A stretch of 9,164 nt of DNA, taken from Fusobacterium sp. (GTDB lineage: Bacteria > Fusobacteriota > Fusobacteriia > Fusobacteriales > Fusobacteriaceae). The stretch lies in contig DXSD01000081.1 in NCBI GenBank assembly GCA_019410665.1, positions 1 through 9,164 of the forward strand. The letters run 5' to 3'. This document shows, piece after piece, positions 5,967-9,164 of this stretch (within the stretch, counting starts at the first letter, position 1; each line of letters begins with the position of its first letter). The translations under genes and the position numbers were made by a program. Below the pieces are notes generated by a model. It was not told where the DNA came from. It made no database searches and saw only the letters and a list, made by a program, of their open reading frames with translations.

Positions 5967-6650
5967 ATGAAAATACTAGTTGTAGAAGATGATAAAGAGA
6001 TACAGGAACTAATTATGTATTTTTTGACTAAAGAGGGTTATGAGGTTGATACAGCAGATGATGGCTTAGAAGGATTAAAACTATTAAAAGAGAAAGCACA
6101 TGATCTGATTGTTTTAGATTTGATGTTGCCAAATTTAGATGGAAAAAATTTCACAAAAATAGTTAAAGGAATCTCATCTGAGTATGGAAATCCAATTATT
6201 ATTATGCTTACAGCAAAAACAGAGATAGAAGATGTTTTAGAGGGATTAGAGATCGGTGCAGATGACTATATGAAAAAACCTTTTGATCCTAGAGAACTTG
6301 TTTTAAGAATAAAAAGATTTTTCAAAGAGGAAAAAAAGGAGAAAAACATAAATAAGAACTACTCATTCTTTGATCTTGAAATAGAGGATGAAAAACATAG
6401 AGTACTTTATAAAAAAGAGGAGATAGAACTTTCTAAAAAGGAGTATGATCTATTACTTCTTCTTGTTCAAAATAAAAATCTAGTTATTACTAGAGAGAAA
6501 ATCTTAGATAAAGTGTGGAACAGTAGTTACTACACTGGAGATAGAACTGTGGATGTTTATATCTCAAAATTGAGAGATAAACTTCCTGATATTAGCGAAC
6601 ATATAAAAACTATAAAAGGAGTGGGGTACAAATTAGAAGAAAAGAGATAA
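5967..6650 (+). CDS. phoB: Phosphate regulon response regulator PhoB (OmpR/PhoB family)
   Basis: A 227-residue response regulator of normal length. The receiver domain (1-120) has acidic residues E7, D8 and D9, phosphoacceptor D51 in VLDLMLP, switch Thr T82 in MLTAK and K104 in MKKPFDPREL. A lysine/glutamate linker (about 120-131) leads to a winged-helix DNA-binding domain (132-225) with the recognition segment DRTVDVYISKLRDKL (192-206) and the closing GVGYKLEE wing. Sequence alone places it in the OmpR/PhoB class; its position between pstS and a PhoR-type kinase is what makes PhoB the likely identity. The start follows GGAGGGG closely (ATG at 5967). Its own 3' end encodes the ribosome binding site and first codons of phoR in another frame. 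The likely targets are the 11-bp-period hexamers at 4822-4905. Confidence 0.9.
   Translation: MKILVVEDDKEIQELIMYFLTKEGYEVDTADDGLEGLKLLKEKAHDLIVLDLMLPNLDGKNFTKIVKGISSEYGNPIIIMLTAKTEIEDVLEGLEIGADDYMKKPFDPRELVLRIKRFFKEEKKEKNINKNYSFFDLEIEDEKHRVLYKKEEIELSKKEYDLLLLLVQNKNLVITREKILDKVWNSSYYTGDRTVDVYISKLRDKLPDISEHIKTIKGVGYKLEEKR
6617..6634 (+). promoter_or_regulatory. Ribosome binding site and ATT start codon proposed for phoR
   Basis: AGGAGTGGGG (6617-6626) inside phoB lies 5 nt before ATT (6632-6634) in the phoR frame. This frame is open from 6596, after a TAG at 6593-6595, and contains no ATG, GTG or TTG before 6905. Only ATT, ATA, ATC or CTG codons can start the protein in time to include its first membrane helix, and only this ATT has a good ribosome binding site at good spacing. 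Confidence 0.5.
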
Positions 6651-8326
6651 TCATACTTATACTGATCTTAATACTTGAAGGAATATTTGTTGGAATAAAC
6701 TCAAAAATACTATCTAATCTATATCAAGAACGTGCTAAACAGATTTTAAAAGAGGACTCTATCCTTGTTAAATTAGTAGCTGAAGGAAATCCTAGAACAA
6801 AATATCAAGAGCTTTTTTCCAATAATGAGCTAAGATTTACACTGGTAGATTTAGATGGAAAGGTAGTTTTTGACTCTAAAAAAACTGAAGAGGAAGAGAA
6901 AAAGATGGATAATCACCTATATCGTGAGGAGATCCAAGAAGCATTAGAAAAGAATGAAAGCTTTGTAATTAGACATAGTGATACTTTTAAAACAGTTATG
7001 GCTTATTATGCTGTTCCCGTTAAAGATAGTGCTGGAGAAAAATATATTTTAAGAACAGCAAGTGATTATAGTAAGGAGCTTTTACAAATAAGGGAATTTT
7101 TACTTGTACAGATACTCTTCTTTCTTATTTTAAATTTTGTTATACACTTTTTCTATAAAAACTATATAAAGAGAGATTTCTATAAAAAAATTAAAAAGAT
7201 GAGAAAGTTTCTTGAAAATGGTGAATTGGATAAGATAAATTACTCTAAAGATGAGTATTGGCTCTTTGAATTTTGGGATCTTTTAAAAGATTGGCAAAAG
7301 AAAAACTTAAAAAACATATCAAGGTTGGAAAGGGAGAAGAGAATATTAACTGAAGTTTTACACTCTGTAGATCTTTTCATGGGACTTTTAGACGCTAATG
7401 GAGATTTTGTAAGAAAAAATACCTCTTTAAAATATATAGTTGATCCATATGAAAGTAGTTACTTAAAAAGTGTAAAATACTTAGAGGTAATAGCTCTCAT
7501 AAAAGAGGGATTAGATAGTAAAAAAGATTTTAGAGAAGAGATATATATAAGAAACTTAAAGAAATATTTTATCTTTACAATGAAATACTTAGAATTTAGT
7601 AATAGATATATAATAACTATTAAAGATATTACAAGTACTAAAGAAGCTATAGAGGTACAAAGAACTTTCATTAATAATGTAAGTCACGAGTTAAAAACTC
7701 CTCTTACAAATATAAAAGGATATTTAATAGCTTTAGAAGATGCTCCAGAGGGAATTAGAAAAAAATTTCTCAACACAATTAAAGGAAATGTAGAGAGATT
7801 AGAAAACATTGTTTTAGATTTTTTAAATATCTCTAAAATAGAAAATTCAAATCTAATCAATATATCTCAAATAGGAGTTGAAAAATTAAAAAAAGACCTT
7901 TTGGAAATCCTTTCAGGAAAAATTGAGGAAAAAGGAGCAGAGATAGAGTTCTCATTTACTCTAACAGATAATAGAAACTATCTGAAAATAGATTATGAGA
8001 AAATTTCTATGATTTTAAAAAATCTCATTGAAAATGGAATAATCTATAATAAAAACCCTCTTCCTAAAGTTACAGTAGCTATCACTGAAGAAGGGGATAG
8101 ATACCATTTAAAAATAGAGGACAATGGAATAGGAATCCCAATATATGAGCAAGATAAGATATTTGAGAGATTCTATCGTGTTGATAAAGCTAGGACAAGT
8201 AATTTAGGAGGAACAGGACTAGGGTTATCTATAGTTAAAAACCTTGTTGAAAAATGTGGTGGTGGTTTAACTATAGACTCTGAAGAGGGAAAGGGCACAA
8301 TATTTTCTTTCTATATTTTAAAATAA
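6632..8326 (+). CDS. phoR: Membrane sensor histidine kinase PhoR
   Basis: With the ATT start the protein has 564 residues. It shows a basic RRK N-terminus, membrane helix 1 (about 6-22), an extracytoplasmic domain (23-155) with TLVDLDGKVVFDS, helix 2 (156-174) and a degenerate HAMP-like helical linker. A PAS-like domain (about 236-336) follows, then a HisKA domain with phosphoacceptor H352 in HELKTPLTNI and an HATPase domain: N-box NLIENGIIYN (464-473), G1 DNGIGI (497-502), F-box FERFYRVD (511-518) and G2 GGTGLGLSIV (526-535). The kinase core is complete. The first ATG (6905) would delete helix 1 and most of the sensor domain, so a start there is unlikely even though it gives a long ORF. The gene overlaps phoB by 19 nt. 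It should phosphorylate PhoB when phosphate is low, under PhoU/Pst control. Its extracytoplasmic domain is Bacillus-like; E. coli PhoR lacks one. Identity as PhoR rests on context plus architecture. Confidence 0.88.
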   Translation: MRRKEIIILILILILEGIFVGINSKILSNLYQERAKQILKEDSILVKLVAEGNPRTKYQELFSNNELRFTLVDLDGKVVFDSKKTEEEEKKMDNHLYREEIQEALEKNESFVIRHSDTFKTVMAYYAVPVKDSAGEKYILRTASDYSKELLQIREFLLVQILFFLILNFVIHFFYKNYIKRDFYKKIKKMRKFLENGELDKINYSKDEYWLFEFWDLLKDWQKKNLKNISRLEREKRILTEVLHSVDLFMGLLDANGDFVRKNTSLKYIVDPYESSYLKSVKYLEVIALIKEGLDSKKDFREEIYIRNLKKYFIFTMKYLEFSNRYIITIKDITSTKEAIEVQRTFINNVSHELKTPLTNIKGYLIALEDAPEGIRKKFLNTIKGNVERLENIVLDFLNISKIENSNLINISQIGVEKLKKDLLEILSGKIEEKGAEIEFSFTLTDNRNYLKIDYEKISMILKNLIENGIIYNKNPLPKVTVAITEEGDRYHLKIEDNGIGIPIYEQDKIFERFYRVDKARTSNLGGTGLGLSIVKNLVEKCGGGLTIDSEEGKGTIFSFYILK

Positions 8327-8330
8327 AATC

Positions 8331-8360
8331 TAGACTATACTAATGAAAATATGGTATATT
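8331..8360 (+). promoter_or_regulatory. Promoter of the 8397 gene
   Basis: -35-like TAGACT (8331-8336), an 18-bp spacer and -10 TATATT (8355-8360). TGG directly before the -10 makes an extended -10. It starts 5 bp after the phoR stop, and the predicted start near 8367 leaves a 30-nt leader. AATATGGTATAT here is identical to the -10 region of the M20 promoter. Confidence 0.6.
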
Positions 8361-8396
8361 AATTGATATATAAAATTAATAAAAAGGGGTACAAAA

Positions 8397-9104
8397 ATGG
8401 CAAAAGTAAAACATATTATTACAGCTTATAAAGCACAAATGAATCCACAAGTGAATGGAGTTATTGATATATTTGGAGAGTTCGACAATCTTATACAACC
8501 GATGTTCCCATTTCCAATGGCAAACCTTTCTGTAGTAATTACAGTAGAGGATCTACATAGACCAACTATGTTTGAAGTAAGACTTAATGCTCCAGATGAT
8601 ACTTTAATAACAAAGGGAGAGTTTGGAATTTTACCAGATCCATTTGGAGTTGGAAAGAAAATTGTTGATTTAGAAAAATTCTTAGTTGGAGAGAGAGGAA
8701 AATATACAATAGATATATTTGAAAAGGTAGCTCAGGATAAGGTTAAATTCCTTTCAACTGAGGATCTATTTATAGCAGATTATCCTCCTCAAAGAAGATT
8801 ATCAGATGAAGATAAAGCAAAAATTCTTGCTACTGAAGGAGTTATTAAAACTGTAAGAACTGAGTTTAAAGCTGGAGAAGAGTCTATTAAACTTCAAGTT
8901 AACCTTGATAAAAATGCTCCAATTGATGAAGGGCATATAGCAATTCCAGAAAATGATAGATTGACTGTTGGAGATAGAGTTTTTGACCTAACAGGAATTA
9001 GAAGACAGATAGAGTGGTTATTTGGAAATCCTCTTCCAAAAGCTCCAGAAAAAAAAGAGGAAAACAGTGAAGAAACTGTTGAAAAATCTGAGGAAAAACA
9101 ATAA
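8397..9104 (+). CDS. Uncharacterised cytoplasmic protein (resembles DUF6941-type proteins)
   Basis: A 235-residue protein without signal peptide or membrane segment. The first 110 residues look like a compact beta-rich domain: KHIITAYKAQMNPQ, then VIDIFGEFDNL, PMFPFPMANLSVVITVED and VRLNAPDDTLI, ending near GKYTIDIFE. This order (a short 'data on what was requested' strand pattern, a GxFD-like turn and a FPxPxxNLxVV segment) recalls the DUF6941 family, for which no function is established; the assignment is from memory of the pattern and uncertain. Residues 130-210 form a second, mixed region (PPQRRLSDEDKAKIL to IEWLFGNPLP). The last 20 or so residues are low-complexity Glu/Lys, probably disordered. 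The start at 8397 has GGGG 7 nt upstream. It has its own promoter and no visible tie to phosphate control: no Pho hexamers occur before it. No terminator is seen before the next promoter. Confidence 0.75.
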   Translation: MAKVKHIITAYKAQMNPQVNGVIDIFGEFDNLIQPMFPFPMANLSVVITVEDLHRPTMFEVRLNAPDDTLITKGEFGILPDPFGVGKKIVDLEKFLVGERGKYTIDIFEKVAQDKVKFLSTEDLFIADYPPQRRLSDEDKAKILATEGVIKTVRTEFKAGEESIKLQVNLDKNAPIDEGHIAIPENDRLTVGDRVFDLTGIRRQIEWLFGNPLPKAPEKKEENSEETVEKSEEKQ

Positions 9105-9111
9105 AAAAACC

Positions 9112-9140
9112 TTGACATAATTGAGGAAAACTAATATAAT
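9112..9140 (+). promoter_or_regulatory. Perfect-consensus sigma70 promoter for a gene beyond the window
   Basis: TTGACA (9112-9117), a 17-bp spacer and TATAAT (9135-9140): all twelve consensus bases with optimal spacing. It begins 7 bp after the stop of the preceding gene. A short inverted repeat, AAGGT (9144-9148) / ACCTT (9156-9160), covers the expected start site near 9147. The gene it serves lies outside. Confidence 0.8.
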
Positions 9141-9164
9141 AGTAAGGTATATTAAACCTTTCCC

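Noticed and set aside
6620..6650. Programmed -1 frameshift joining PhoB to PhoR
   Set aside because: The relative frame is right, but no X-XXY-YYZ slippery heptamer or downstream stimulator is evident, and PhoB has a normal C-terminus. An ATT start is simpler.
9063..9080. AACAGT/ACTGTT hairpin near the end of the 8397 gene as a terminator
   Set aside because: It is inside the coding sequence, has a 6-bp stem and no U-tract.

Overview
The window is a phosphate-starvation locus from a low-GC, AT-rich bacterium. Several features point to Fusobacteriota, most likely a Fusobacterium of the varium/ulcerans/mortiferum type. Arginine is mostly AGA, ribosome binding sites are strong GGAGG types, and the phosphate-binding protein has a plain Sec signal peptide with an AEA cleavage site and no lipobox cysteine, as expected of a two-membrane cell. 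The genus is inferred from this overall style and from protein resemblance; no search was run.

Layout: positions 1-80 are AT-rich and hold no gene or convincing terminator. On the minus strand (81-1253) lies an M20-family amidohydrolase. It is preceded by a roughly 215-nt leader with its own promoter (1475-1503), a 28-codon leader ORF with a strong ribosome binding site (1354-1440), and a rho-independent terminator hairpin (1271-1308) just before the gene. Upstream of that, still on the minus strand, is the operon pstC-pstA-pstB-phoU (4750 down to 1511). A 235-bp divergent control region (4751-4985) separates it from plus-strand pstS (4986-5831). Then follow phoB (5967-6650) and phoR (6632-8326). 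A separate transcription unit encodes a 235-residue uncharacterised cytoplasmic protein (8397-9104). The window ends in a perfect-consensus promoter (9112-9140) for a gene beyond the edge.

How the genes work together: PstS captures periplasmic phosphate, PstC and PstA form the inner-membrane channel, and PstB drives it with ATP. PhoU couples transport state to the PhoR kinase, which phosphorylates PhoB. PhoB in turn should act at the divergent control region. That region carries eight TTTACA-like hexamers, four per strand, on an exact 11-bp period and arranged around a perfect 19-bp inverted repeat. Each array ends 9 bp before a -10 box, so both arms are likely to be switched on together.

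The points most worth a second look are the attenuator-like leader of the M20 gene, the palindromic double Pho box, phoR having no ATG/GTG/TTG codon able to start the full-length protein (an ATT with a good ribosome binding site fits), and a phoB promoter embedded in the hairpin that follows pstS.
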